This document shows positions 37,389 through 46,174 of a stretch of DNA of 47,633 nt, piece by piece (within the stretch, counting starts at the first letter, position 1; every line of letters starts with the position of its first letter). The stretch comes from an uncultured Bartonella sp. (GTDB taxonomy: Bacteria > Pseudomonadota > Alphaproteobacteria > Rhizobiales > Rhizobiaceae): contig CAMLBF010000011.1 in the NCBI GenBank assembly GCA_946478235.1, positions 1-47,633 on the forward strand, in the 5' to 3' direction. Under the pieces are notes generated by a model. It searched no databases. It was not told the origin of the DNA and saw nothing but the letters and a program-made list of their open reading frames with translations. The position numbers were made by a program, and so were the translations under genes.

Positions 37389-39350
37389 ATGAAATACAAA
37401 GCAAATAAAACATTTCTTGATACTTTGCTTGATGACACACAACAAAATGCTTTATCTTCACTTTATGCATTGGAACCTACACACAGTGGTATTAGCCAAC
37501 GCGCTATTTATGAAGCACAAGATGTAAATACAAGTATAACCGGCACTGATGAAGATGACACTCTTCACATTACTGGCAACTTGACCGCCAACAATGCAGA
37601 TCGTCAAACATATATAGATCTAAAAGGTGGTAATAATACCGTAAATATCGACGGCAAAATTCTTCTGAATAATGGGGGAGGAGTCGGGCTTAATAGTTAT
37701 GGTCCCAAAAACACTTGTACTATATCAGGCATTGAAGCAGTTGACGTCAACGATCGTTCTTCAGAAAGTGGTGTATGGATAGTATTAGAAGGGAATGATA
37801 CCAACACCATGCATGTGACCGGCGACATTGTCTCTTATGGTGAAATAGAAGGGTATGCTCCTGGTATCTCTGCTTGCTTAATGAGCAGCGATTATAAAAT
37901 GCAGAATAAAAATTATCTATTTGTCGATGGCAACATTTATATGAAAAATGTTTCCGGTGCTGATTTTTATGCAGAAGGGCATGAAAATCAATTTACCATT
38001 AAAGGCAATGTTATTCTGGATAGCGTTGGAAATTTTTTACTTGAAAACTCAGGCGTATACAACGAAATCACTATTGGTGATAACCTATCCATAAAGAACA
38101 CCGAAGCTATAATCATTTTAGAAGGATCTCACTTTGAGGCTTCAGAAACCGTTTACTCAACATTAAAAATTGAAAATCAACTCGAGGTATCTGATAAAGG
38201 ATCCCTAAATATTTATCTTCACGGAAATATTACCGACGTTGAAATTGGCAGCATTGTTGCGCAAGAGCAAGAAACCGAAATCAACATGTATGCAATGGAT
38301 ATTGCTGACCATGGTAACATGTGGTTAACCACTACCATCAATGGCGATATTGAAGCAAGTAATGGCGGCCAAATCCACTTTTATAATGATGGAGACATAC
38401 AGACATTCGAGGTGCAAGGCAAAGTTATTACCCAATCAGATAATGTTGCCAGTTCATCGCCAAACGATCGCAATTACCTTTCTGATATAACTTTTCATGC
38501 GTCTGAAGAAAGTAGTAATACCTACAATTTCCTCGGTGGAGTTTCTAATAATAATGGCTGTATCGAGTTGGAAACCCGTTCCGGTAAAGATCAGATAAAT
38601 ATCACCGGCGATGTTTCTGCACAAAACACCTTACACGATGATAAAGCAGCAAACTTGTTTGCCCTTGGTGATGGTGATGACAGCTTTACCCTCGTCGGTA
38701 ATCTCTTTGCTGGAACACACGGCTTAAACTCTATCCTTGGTCTTGAAGGAAATGACACCTTTTCTATTAAAGGCAATGTAAGTGTTAAAGACGATGGCAG
38801 AAATGAATTATCGGGCGGCGCAGGAGATGATACTTTCATTCTCAATGGCCATATCGATGCAGGTGCACTTGCCATTTCAGGAGATGAAGGCAATGACACA
38901 CTGGTATTAACAGCCAACAATAACAATAATTTTGAAGTTAATTACAAAGATTGGCTCACTGATTTTTCATCAACCGGTTCTCTTGTTCATAGCAACATCG
39001 AAAACATCCGCCTGGATGTAACTAGACTTCAAATTGGAAAACTTAGCTGGTTTACAGACATTATCAACCAAGCCAATGCAGACGGTGCCCATATTGCTGT
39101 GACTGATAAAGCAGGTAATCAGCTTATTAATCCTTCTGCCTATCTTGCACAGGGTAATGACACACATAACCCGATCAATGACGTGCTGGATCACTACGCA
39201 CCGGCAACAGCCAATGCAGCACAGCCAAAAGCTTTTGCTGACCATGTAGCCGCTCCGTCAACAGATGCATTTACTGCACCGCATTTTGACAACAATAACT
39301 TCCTGCATGAGATGGAACAACAGGCTCAAGCCCACGCTGTCGCAGCCTAG
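37389..39350 (+). CDS. Array gene 7: RTX-like beta-solenoid repeat protein (second subfamily)
   Basis: 653 aa. N-terminus KYKANKTFLDTLLDDTQQN, LSSLYALEPTHSGISQ and GTDEDDTLHI. The body parallels gene 6 in layout (HENQFTIKGNVILDS, TTINGDIEASNGGQI, STYNFLGG-like NTYNFLGGVSNNNG), but with many changes. From 38796 to 39295 it is identical to gene 6. The tail differs from its two siblings (FLHEMEQQAQAHAVAA), matching the third subfamily better. AAAAGGGG before the ATG. It is the last member with the GGTTATAT leader. Confidence 0.85.
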   Translation: MKYKANKTFLDTLLDDTQQNALSSLYALEPTHSGISQRAIYEAQDVNTSITGTDEDDTLHITGNLTANNADRQTYIDLKGGNNTVNIDGKILLNNGGGVGLNSYGPKNTCTISGIEAVDVNDRSSESGVWIVLEGNDTNTMHVTGDIVSYGEIEGYAPGISACLMSSDYKMQNKNYLFVDGNIYMKNVSGADFYAEGHENQFTIKGNVILDSVGNFLLENSGVYNEITIGDNLSIKNTEAIIILEGSHFEASETVYSTLKIENQLEVSDKGSLNIYLHGNITDVEIGSIVAQEQETEINMYAMDIADHGNMWLTTTINGDIEASNGGQIHFYNDGDIQTFEVQGKVITQSDNVASSSPNDRNYLSDITFHASEESSNTYNFLGGVSNNNGCIELETRSGKDQINITGDVSAQNTLHDDKAANLFALGDGDDSFTLVGNLFAGTHGLNSILGLEGNDTFSIKGNVSVKDDGRNELSGGAGDDTFILNGHIDAGALAISGDEGNDTLVLTANNNNNFEVNYKDWLTDFSSTGSLVHSNIENIRLDVTRLQIGKLSWFTDIINQANADGAHIAVTDKAGNQLINPSAYLAQGNDTHNPINDVLDHYAPATANAAQPKAFADHVAAPSTDAFTAPHFDNNNFLHEMEQQAQAHAVAA

Positions 39351-39385
39351 TTTTATTTAGTCGATTTATATATCTTTTTAATATA

Positions 39386-39427
39386 AATAATTCCCATATA
39401 GATTTAATTAGCTGTATGGGGATTATT
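39386..39427 (+). terminator. Hairpin after array gene 7
   Basis: AATAATTCCCATATAG (39386-39401) pairs with CTGTATGGGGATTATT (39412-39427) with two G-T pairs, starting 35 bases after the stop. It is unrelated in sequence to the GGAGCCCC hairpins. Confidence 0.65.
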
Positions 39428-39542
39428 AATAAATATCTTCATTAATAATAATTTACAATTTTCTATTTTTTATTTTGTATAAAATATTTTTTAAATTATT
39501 TTTGTGAGTAGAATCTATTTAATTAGATTTTTTTATTTTATA

Positions 39543-39575
39543 TTTGAGTATTTCAATGCCAATGAAATATTCAAA
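39543..39575 (+). repeat. Inverted repeat in the leader of array gene 8
   Basis: TTTGAGTATTTCA (39543-39555) and TGAAATATTCAAA (39563-39575) form a 13-bp stem with one G-T pair, loop ATGCCAA, 45 bases before the ATG. Either an mRNA leader hairpin or an operator. The remainder of 39428-39619 is very AT-rich. Confidence 0.55.
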
Positions 39576-39619
39576 AGTAAAATAATTATTTTTTATAAAT
39601 ACATTACACGGGTAAAAAA

Positions 39620-41623
39620 ATGAAGAAACTTGCAGATAAGACACTTTTGAACTTCTCAATCAATACTATGGAACAAGACCTGCCATCAATATTGTTCGGA
39701 AGGAGTCTATTTCGTAATGCAGGACTAGACCTGGAACTAACTGGTGACTTTAAAGCAGGTAGCAGATTAACAGGCACAAGCCTCGACGATACAGTAGTTA
39801 TCGACGGAAATATCTATGGTTCAGAGGATCAAAAGACAGAAATAGACCTTTCCGACGGAAACGACAATCTGACTGTCAACGGAAATCTCATTTTAAATGG
39901 TTTTGATCAAATCCGTATCGAAGGTGGTCTTGGAAAAAATACTGTCAATATTAATGGCGGAATTGAATATAATAGAGATTATACTGGTTATGATAAAGCC
40001 TTTTGGCTCTCAATCGATCTCTATGGAGATGAAAATAATACATTGAATATTGAAGGACCGATAAGCGGCAAAGGTTTACATGATTACTCGCACATTGTAT
40101 TCGATTTAGGAAATTTTCGTTCACAAACCGGAAATAATATACTGAATATAAATAATGAAATGAAATTACTTGAACGATCGTACGTAGGTATCGAAATGAA
40201 TGGGGCAGAAAGTCAACTAAACATCGCAAAAAATATATATTTGGTTGATAACAGTAATATCTATACGGATTTTTCATCTGATGATATTTCAATAAATATT
40301 CATAGTGACGTTACAATTTCTCATGAAAGTAGTTTTTATAATTCACTTAATAATACAGACAAATCAACAGCTCAATCAAAATCAAATATTGAATTCGGTG
40401 GTAGATTATTATTAACTGATAATTCTATATTCTCTTTCGATGTTAACCAAACCGAGACACATGCATCTTTCAAGGATATTTCAATCCATGATGATAGCAC
40501 TATTATAATTATTGACCATGGGACATATGGTAACTCTAATTGGTTGTTTGATGGCGACATCGTCGCTTCTAACTATAGTGATGTGGATTGGGAGTTTACA
40601 CAAAATTTAACGATTGATGTTACTGGCGCAATCGTTCTTCAACAAAGCGATATTAAAATTGAAACAGCGTCGAGCGACGTAACCTTCTTAAACGGCATAT
40701 CCAACAACAATGGTAGTTTTTCATTATTAACCACCATTAACGGAAATCAAAACGTCTACATAGAAGGTGACATTGTCGCAGCATTTGACCCAAGCCTACC
40801 CGATATTAATGCTGACTCTCACGCTACTCTTTATAATGAAGCTTCAAACGTGTTTTTATCGAAAGGTAATAGCAATCATTTTACCTTAATTGGTGATTTA
40901 ATTGCTTCTGGTCATAGCCATAATGAGTTTAGTACAAGCCAAGGAAGTGATACCATTTCCATTATTGGCAATATTACTGCCTCAGATGGTGCTTACAACA
41001 ATATTTCTACCAATGACGGCAATGACAATATTTCGATTACCGGGGACTTTGTCACATCAAACAGCGGTAAAAACACTATCTCCGCAGGTGCTGACGATGA
41101 TGTAATTACTTTAAATGGCCATATAGCGGTAAACGCACTCGAAGTATCCGGCGGCGACGGTAATGATATATTGGTTTTAACAGCCAACACTCAGAAATTA
41201 TTTGAAGCTGACTATAAAGATTGGCTCACAGATTTATCCAATTCAGGGGCTTTGGCTAAGAGTGGACTGGAAACTATCCGCCTTGATGTGCATTTTATAC
41301 AACAAAACAAGTTAGGCTGGCTTACGGACATTGTTAACAAAGCCAATGCTGATGGTGCACATATTGCAGTTGAAGATAAAGCTGGCCACCAGCTTGTTAA
41401 CCCTTCAACTTATCTTGCACAGGGTAATGACACACATAACCCAATAAACGATGTGCTTGATCATTATGCACCGGCAGCAGCTAATACGGTGCAGCCAAAA
41501 GCTTTTGCTGAAAATATCGCTCACCCATCAGCTGATGCATTCGCTACACCGCATTTTGACAACAACAACTTCTTGCATGAAATAGAACAACAGGCACAAG
41601 TTCATGCTGCTGCAGTGGCTTAA
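39620..41623 (+). CDS. Array gene 8: RTX-like beta-solenoid repeat protein (divergent third-subfamily member)
   Basis: 667 aa. N-terminal motif is degenerate (DKTLLNFSINTMEQDL, then SLFRNAGLDLELTGDFKAG) but is followed by the usual GTSLDDTVVIDGNI. Solenoid units late in the body: GNITASDGAYNNISTNDGND, GDFVTSNSGKNTISAGADDD and GGDGNDILVL. The C-terminal region (LDVHFIQQNKLGWLTDIVNKAN) carries the IQQNKLGW variant shared with genes 9-11, and the tail reads FDNNNFLHEIEQQAQ. A weak CGGG stands before the ATG. It is the most isolated member in sequence. Function unknown. Confidence 0.85.
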   Translation: MKKLADKTLLNFSINTMEQDLPSILFGRSLFRNAGLDLELTGDFKAGSRLTGTSLDDTVVIDGNIYGSEDQKTEIDLSDGNDNLTVNGNLILNGFDQIRIEGGLGKNTVNINGGIEYNRDYTGYDKAFWLSIDLYGDENNTLNIEGPISGKGLHDYSHIVFDLGNFRSQTGNNILNINNEMKLLERSYVGIEMNGAESQLNIAKNIYLVDNSNIYTDFSSDDISINIHSDVTISHESSFYNSLNNTDKSTAQSKSNIEFGGRLLLTDNSIFSFDVNQTETHASFKDISIHDDSTIIIIDHGTYGNSNWLFDGDIVASNYSDVDWEFTQNLTIDVTGAIVLQQSDIKIETASSDVTFLNGISNNNGSFSLLTTINGNQNVYIEGDIVAAFDPSLPDINADSHATLYNEASNVFLSKGNSNHFTLIGDLIASGHSHNEFSTSQGSDTISIIGNITASDGAYNNISTNDGNDNISITGDFVTSNSGKNTISAGADDDVITLNGHIAVNALEVSGGDGNDILVLTANTQKLFEADYKDWLTDLSNSGALAKSGLETIRLDVHFIQQNKLGWLTDIVNKANADGAHIAVEDKAGHQLVNPSTYLAQGNDTHNPINDVLDHYAPAAANTVQPKAFAENIAHPSADAFATPHFDNNNFLHEIEQQAQVHAAAVA

Positions 41624-41655
41624 AATATTTAAATAGTAAATATAATTCTAATTAG

Positions 41656-41696
41656 TAGATGCCATGATGTTTTATATATCATGGCATCTATTTTTA
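41656..41696 (+). terminator. Intrinsic terminator after array gene 8
   Basis: TAGATGCCATGAT pairs perfectly with ATCATGGCATCTA (13-bp stem, 9-base loop), followed by TTTTTAT. A canonical terminator 33 bases after the stop. The rest of the gap to gene 9 (41697-41929) is AT-rich and I see no further feature in it. Confidence 0.9.
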
Positions 41697-41929
41697 TAAA
41701 TTTAGTTATAAATATAATATTTTCTAAAAAAATATAATATTCTTATATTATTTTTAAATTTATTTTTTAAAATATATAATTTAAAAAATCAGTCAATAGC
41801 ATTATTCTATGCAAATGGCGCAATAATTTTCTAACACATTTTTAATGATGCATTTTCTAGGTCTTCATAAAAATGGAAAGTAATTTCATTTGCGCCTTTT
41901 ATTCGTTCAAACAAATTGTGGGGCAAACA

Positions 41930-43708
41930 ATGAGCCAAAATATAAATAAAAATTTTTTAGATTTTCTACTTAATTCGATGCAACAAAATCTATCGTCAAC
42001 GTCCTTTGCTTTTGATCTGGCCAGAAGTGCTGGTTTAACCTTTAAAACCAACGGCAACTTCGAAAGTGGCATGCAACTTACCGGCACAAATCAAGATGAC
42101 ACTATAATTATTGGTGGCGATGTTTTAGGTGGTATAACCGAGGTCACCAGCATAGATTTTTTGGACGGCAACGATACAGTAACCATTGGCGGTAGTATCA
42201 TTGCTCAAAGCGGGCAATCTATAAACTTTACAAGCGGAGATGGAGATAAAATCGTTAATATTCATGGTGCTGTAGAAGCAAATAATTCACATATCGACAT
42301 CGATTTTGAACCAAAATTGTTATCTAATTTTACAATACAAATTGATGGAGGTATAAATTCGTCTAACAATGCTGAATTAACTAGCGCCCTCTCCGGAACC
42401 CAATGTTCCATAACAATTAATAACGGTATATATGTCAAAGATAATAGCAGCCTAAACTCTGAAAATCTTGCGTATAACAATGTCACAAATATACATGGCG
42501 ATATTGTCGCTGATAATAACTCAAAAATCTATTTCTGCGATGAAAGTGGATGGAGATATGATTACCCTCAGACTATCAATATGACTATAGATGGCTCATT
42601 AACCGCTAATAATGCATCAGAAATCTCAATAATGCAAAATGCGGACAACGTGAATTTGAGTTGCAAAGGTGTGAATGTTAGCAACAACAGTATGGTCGAA
42701 CTCAATTTGTGGAGCCCTATTGGGTCAACGACCGAAGTTCTTATTGATGGAAATATTACAGTAACAGATGAAAGTAAATTTAATTTATTTCTGAATGCTT
42801 ATAGCAATATTGAAATATATGGTTCTTTTACCCTTGAAAACAGCACTGTAGATTTGAGAACTGACGAGGGAAATATGACAATTATTGGAGGCATTTCAAA
42901 CACTAATGGCTCTTTTGACCTCTCCACATACCATAATAAAAACCTCTACATAGAGGGCGATATCGTTGCTAATTGTGATGAACGATCGAATAATAAGCAA
43001 GTTATTAACGATATTTCCCTTAACAGTGATAATGATACATTCACATTAGTAGGAAATCTATCCGCGAATAATAATAGCCTCAATAAGATTACAAGCGGTT
43101 ACGACAATACGAACATTACTATTGTTGGAAATGTTTCTGCTACCAATAACGGCATTAATACAATTTCGACCAACATTGGTGATGACATTATAAATTTAAA
43201 TGGTCATATTGGTGCAGGAACATTAACGATTGACACCGGTCGAGGCAATGATACCTTAATTCTAACGGCCGCGACACAAAGATTGTTTGAAACTGATTAT
43301 AAAGAGTGGCTAACGGACCTCTCTGCTTCAGGCTCTTTGGCTAAAAGCAGCATTGAAACCATTCGAGTTGATGTCAATTATATCCAACAGAATAAACTTG
43401 GCTGGCTTACAGATATCGTCAACAAAGCCAACGCAGACGGTGCACATATTGCAGTTGAAGATAAAGCTGGCCACCAGCTTGTTAATCCTTCAGCCTATCT
43501 TGCTCAGGGTAATGACACACATAACCCAATCAACGATGTGCTTGATCACTACGCACCGGCAGCAGCTAATACGGTTCAGCCAAAAACTTTCGCTGAAACT
43601 GTTACAGGCTCATCGACCGATGCATTTACTGCGCCACATTTTGATAACAGCAACTTCCTGCATGAGATGGAACAACAGGCTCAAGCTCAAGCAGCTGTGG
43701 CAGCTTAG
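41930..43708 (+). CDS. Array gene 9: RTX-like beta-solenoid repeat protein (third subfamily)
   Basis: 592 aa from the ATG at 41930 (GTGGGG upstream), which gives MSQNINKNFLDFLLNSMQQN; the frame opens at 41873. Then FAFDLARSAGLTFKTNGNFE, GTNQDDTIIIGGDVLGG and LDGNDTVTIGGSIIAQSGQS. The body is shorter than in genes 1-7, with units such as GNITVTDESKFNLFLNAYSN and NIEIYGSFTLEN. The late solenoid has lost most GG-x-G-D turns (SGYDNTNITIVGNVSATNNG, TGRGNDTLIL). Ends FDNSNFLHEMEQQAQAQAAVAA. Nearest relative is gene 10. Function unknown. Confidence 0.85.
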   Translation: MSQNINKNFLDFLLNSMQQNLSSTSFAFDLARSAGLTFKTNGNFESGMQLTGTNQDDTIIIGGDVLGGITEVTSIDFLDGNDTVTIGGSIIAQSGQSINFTSGDGDKIVNIHGAVEANNSHIDIDFEPKLLSNFTIQIDGGINSSNNAELTSALSGTQCSITINNGIYVKDNSSLNSENLAYNNVTNIHGDIVADNNSKIYFCDESGWRYDYPQTINMTIDGSLTANNASEISIMQNADNVNLSCKGVNVSNNSMVELNLWSPIGSTTEVLIDGNITVTDESKFNLFLNAYSNIEIYGSFTLENSTVDLRTDEGNMTIIGGISNTNGSFDLSTYHNKNLYIEGDIVANCDERSNNKQVINDISLNSDNDTFTLVGNLSANNNSLNKITSGYDNTNITIVGNVSATNNGINTISTNIGDDIINLNGHIGAGTLTIDTGRGNDTLILTAATQRLFETDYKEWLTDLSASGSLAKSSIETIRVDVNYIQQNKLGWLTDIVNKANADGAHIAVEDKAGHQLVNPSAYLAQGNDTHNPINDVLDHYAPAAANTVQPKTFAETVTGSSTDAFTAPHFDNSNFLHEMEQQAQAQAAVAA

Positions 43709-43747
43709 AATATTTAATTAGCCGATTTATATCGTTTTAAAAAACAG

Positions 43748-43787
43748 AAATATCACGATAAATATTGTTTATCGTGATATTTTTATT
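43748..43787 (+). terminator. Intrinsic terminator after array gene 9
   Basis: AAATATCACGATAAA (43748-43762) pairs perfectly with TTTATCGTGATATTT (43768-43782), 15-bp stem, 5-base loop, then TTATTATT. The remaining gap, 43788-44029, is AT-rich and without a recognisable element. Confidence 0.85.
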
Positions 43788-44029
43788 ATTCGTGTAATAT
43801 TTAGTTGGTTCAATTTGTTATGTACATCTTTTTATCATTTTTTGTTATTTTCGCTTTATTTTACATTTCTTTTCATAATAATAACAATTCAGAAATAATT
43901 TTCTGGATAATTGGCGTAATAAAATTCTTCAACCTATTTTTCGGTCAATCTTATTGAAGATACCTAATTATATAGCGAAGAGATTTATTATCGTCTTTAT
44001 TTAATTGTTACACATATGCGGGATAACTA

Positions 44030-45811
44030 ATGAACCAGATTGTACAAAAAAACTTCCTAAACTCTTTATTAAACTCAACCCAACAAAACTTGTCGGCAAC
44101 ATCATTTGCATTTGATCTGGCTAGAAGTGCTGGTTTAACCTTTAAAACCAATGGTAACTTCGAAAGCAGCACCCAGCTTACGGGTACAAATCAGGATGAT
44201 ACTGTGACTATCGGTGGCAACCTCATAGGTGGTAAAAATGAGGCAACCAGCATTGATCTCCTGGATGGTGACGACACAGTAACTGTGGGCGGTAATATTA
44301 TAGCTTACGGTATGCAATCTGTATCACTGACAGGTGGTCTCGGCACTAAAACAATTCACGTTAATGGCGGTATAGATATAGATCAGTCTGCTATCCATAT
44401 GAATATCGGAAATAGAGATAACCTCACGAATGTTAATACAATAACCATAGATGGTTTTATAAAAGCTTCAAACCAAGCCGACATAGATTTTCGATTAGCA
44501 GGAAAAGAAAATAATTTAAATATTAATAACGATATAGATATTAAAAGCGGCGGCGTATTGGCAATATCAGCCAATTCAAACCAGAATGTTATAAATATAA
44601 AGGGCAATTTACATAGTGACGCAGCTACTGCAGATATTCAATGTGAGTTGTTGGATACAACAGACAAAACAGCAAAAGCTGAAATTAATATTGGTGGTAA
44701 CTTATTAAGTTCAAATGGAGCAAGTATTTACATTGGCGCGTATGCAAACAATACGTCTATTAGCTGTAATGACCTTATAGCAACCGATTATGGTGCCATT
44801 TCTATTGAAACAGCACATCGTTATTCTTTGGTAAACGATTTTTTCATTAACGGGGATATCACTGCAACAAAAAATAGTGCTTTTGATTTAAATACAAATA
44901 CTAAAGCGAATGTTGATATCACCGGTTCTGTAATCATTCAACATAGCAGTGCATACTTTGATATGTATGGTGGCAATATTACTATTCTTGGTGGAATTTC
45001 AAATGCGAATAGTGATGTTAATTTCACTTCAAGTGCTAGAAGTGGAATGAACATATATATTGAAGGTGATCTTACAGCCGACGATGATATGTTGCCAGAC
45101 CATTACGTTGCCTCGAATTCTTTTATATTCGACAATGGAAATGTTAATTTCACCTTGATAGGCGATCTAATAGCAACCAACGGATCTTCTAACGAAATCT
45201 CAACATCTGATGCTGCCGACGCAATTACTATTATCGGCAATGTTTCAGTTTCCAATGGTGGAGTTAATAGCATTGATACCTATTACGGTGATGATATTAT
45301 CAATTTAAATGGTCATATCGCAGCCGGTGCGTTAGAAATAAATATGGCTGAAGGCAATGATACTCTGATTTTAACAGCCAACACCCAAAAGCTATTTGAC
45401 GAAAATTACAAAGAATGGCTGATAGATTTATCAGCATCTGACTCTTTAACTGATAGTGGCATTGAAACCATCCGTATTGATGTCAATTATATTCAACAAA
45501 GCAAACTTGGCTGGCTTACAGACATCGTCAACAAGGCCAATGCTGATGGTGCACATATTGCTGTTGAGGATAAAGCTGGCCACCAACTTATCAATCCTTC
45601 TGCCTATCTTGCACAAAATAATGACACACATAACCCAATCAATGATGTGCTTGATCATTATGCACCGGCAGCAGCTGCGGCACAGCCAAAAGCTTTTGCT
45701 GAAAATGCAGCAGCTCCATCAGCTGAGGCATTTGCTGCGCCACATTTTGATAACAATAGCTTCTTGCATGAGATGGAACAACAAGCTCAAGCTCATGCGG
45801 TAGCATCTTAA
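44030..45811 (+). CDS. Array gene 10: RTX-like beta-solenoid repeat protein (third subfamily)
   Basis: 593 aa. MNQIVQKNFLNSLLNSTQQN, then FAFDLARSAGLTFKTNGNFE (identical to gene 9) and GTNQDDTVTIGGNLIGG. Units include GFIKASNQADIDFRLAGKEN, GGNLLSSNGASIYIGAYANN and GNVSVSNGGVNSIDTYYGDD. The last coil before the C-terminal region is AEGNDTLILTANTQKLFDEN. C-terminal region EDKAGHQLINPSAYLAQNN, INDVLDHYAPAAA. The AN linker found in the other members (AAANAAQPKAF or AAANTVQPKAF) is shortened to AAAAAQPKAF. Tail FDNNSFLHEMEQQAQAHAVAS. CGGG precedes the ATG. Function unknown. Confidence 0.85.
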   Translation: MNQIVQKNFLNSLLNSTQQNLSATSFAFDLARSAGLTFKTNGNFESSTQLTGTNQDDTVTIGGNLIGGKNEATSIDLLDGDDTVTVGGNIIAYGMQSVSLTGGLGTKTIHVNGGIDIDQSAIHMNIGNRDNLTNVNTITIDGFIKASNQADIDFRLAGKENNLNINNDIDIKSGGVLAISANSNQNVINIKGNLHSDAATADIQCELLDTTDKTAKAEINIGGNLLSSNGASIYIGAYANNTSISCNDLIATDYGAISIETAHRYSLVNDFFINGDITATKNSAFDLNTNTKANVDITGSVIIQHSSAYFDMYGGNITILGGISNANSDVNFTSSARSGMNIYIEGDLTADDDMLPDHYVASNSFIFDNGNVNFTLIGDLIATNGSSNEISTSDAADAITIIGNVSVSNGGVNSIDTYYGDDIINLNGHIAAGALEINMAEGNDTLILTANTQKLFDENYKEWLIDLSASDSLTDSGIETIRIDVNYIQQSKLGWLTDIVNKANADGAHIAVEDKAGHQLINPSAYLAQNNDTHNPINDVLDHYAPAAAAAQPKAFAENAAAPSAEAFAAPHFDNNSFLHEMEQQAQAHAVAS

Positions 45812-45854
45812 AATATTTATTGAGATGATTTAAATATTTTAAAATAGAATCAAG

Positions 45855-45897
45855 ACACCCCTACTGAAATAAATAGCCATAGGGGTGTTTTTATTTT
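45855..45897 (+). terminator. Intrinsic terminator after array gene 10
   Basis: ACACCCCTA (45855-45863) pairs with TAGGGGTGT (45880-45888), followed by TTTTATTTT. In the remaining gap before gene 11 there is a further inverted repeat, AGCAGAT-7-ATCTGCT (46032-46052), the only other visible structure in 45898-46174. Confidence 0.85.
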
Positions 45898-46174
45898 GTA
45901 TTCATGTAATTTTATTATCCAACTAATACAATCGATTTAAATATTTATATTCACAAACATTTTACGATAGTTTTCAATATTACTGATTTTTTATTTTTAA
46001 TTATATTCCTTTTGCATCATGCTCTTGGTTTAGCAGATGGCTTTTATCTGCTGTCGCGGCAAGATGAAATTATATTTCCCTTTTTCTGATTGTGTTGTCC
46101 TACAATGCAACCAAAAGAAAAACGATTTTAGACTGTCATTTATTATTCAATCGTCACGAAAACGGGGATGAACG

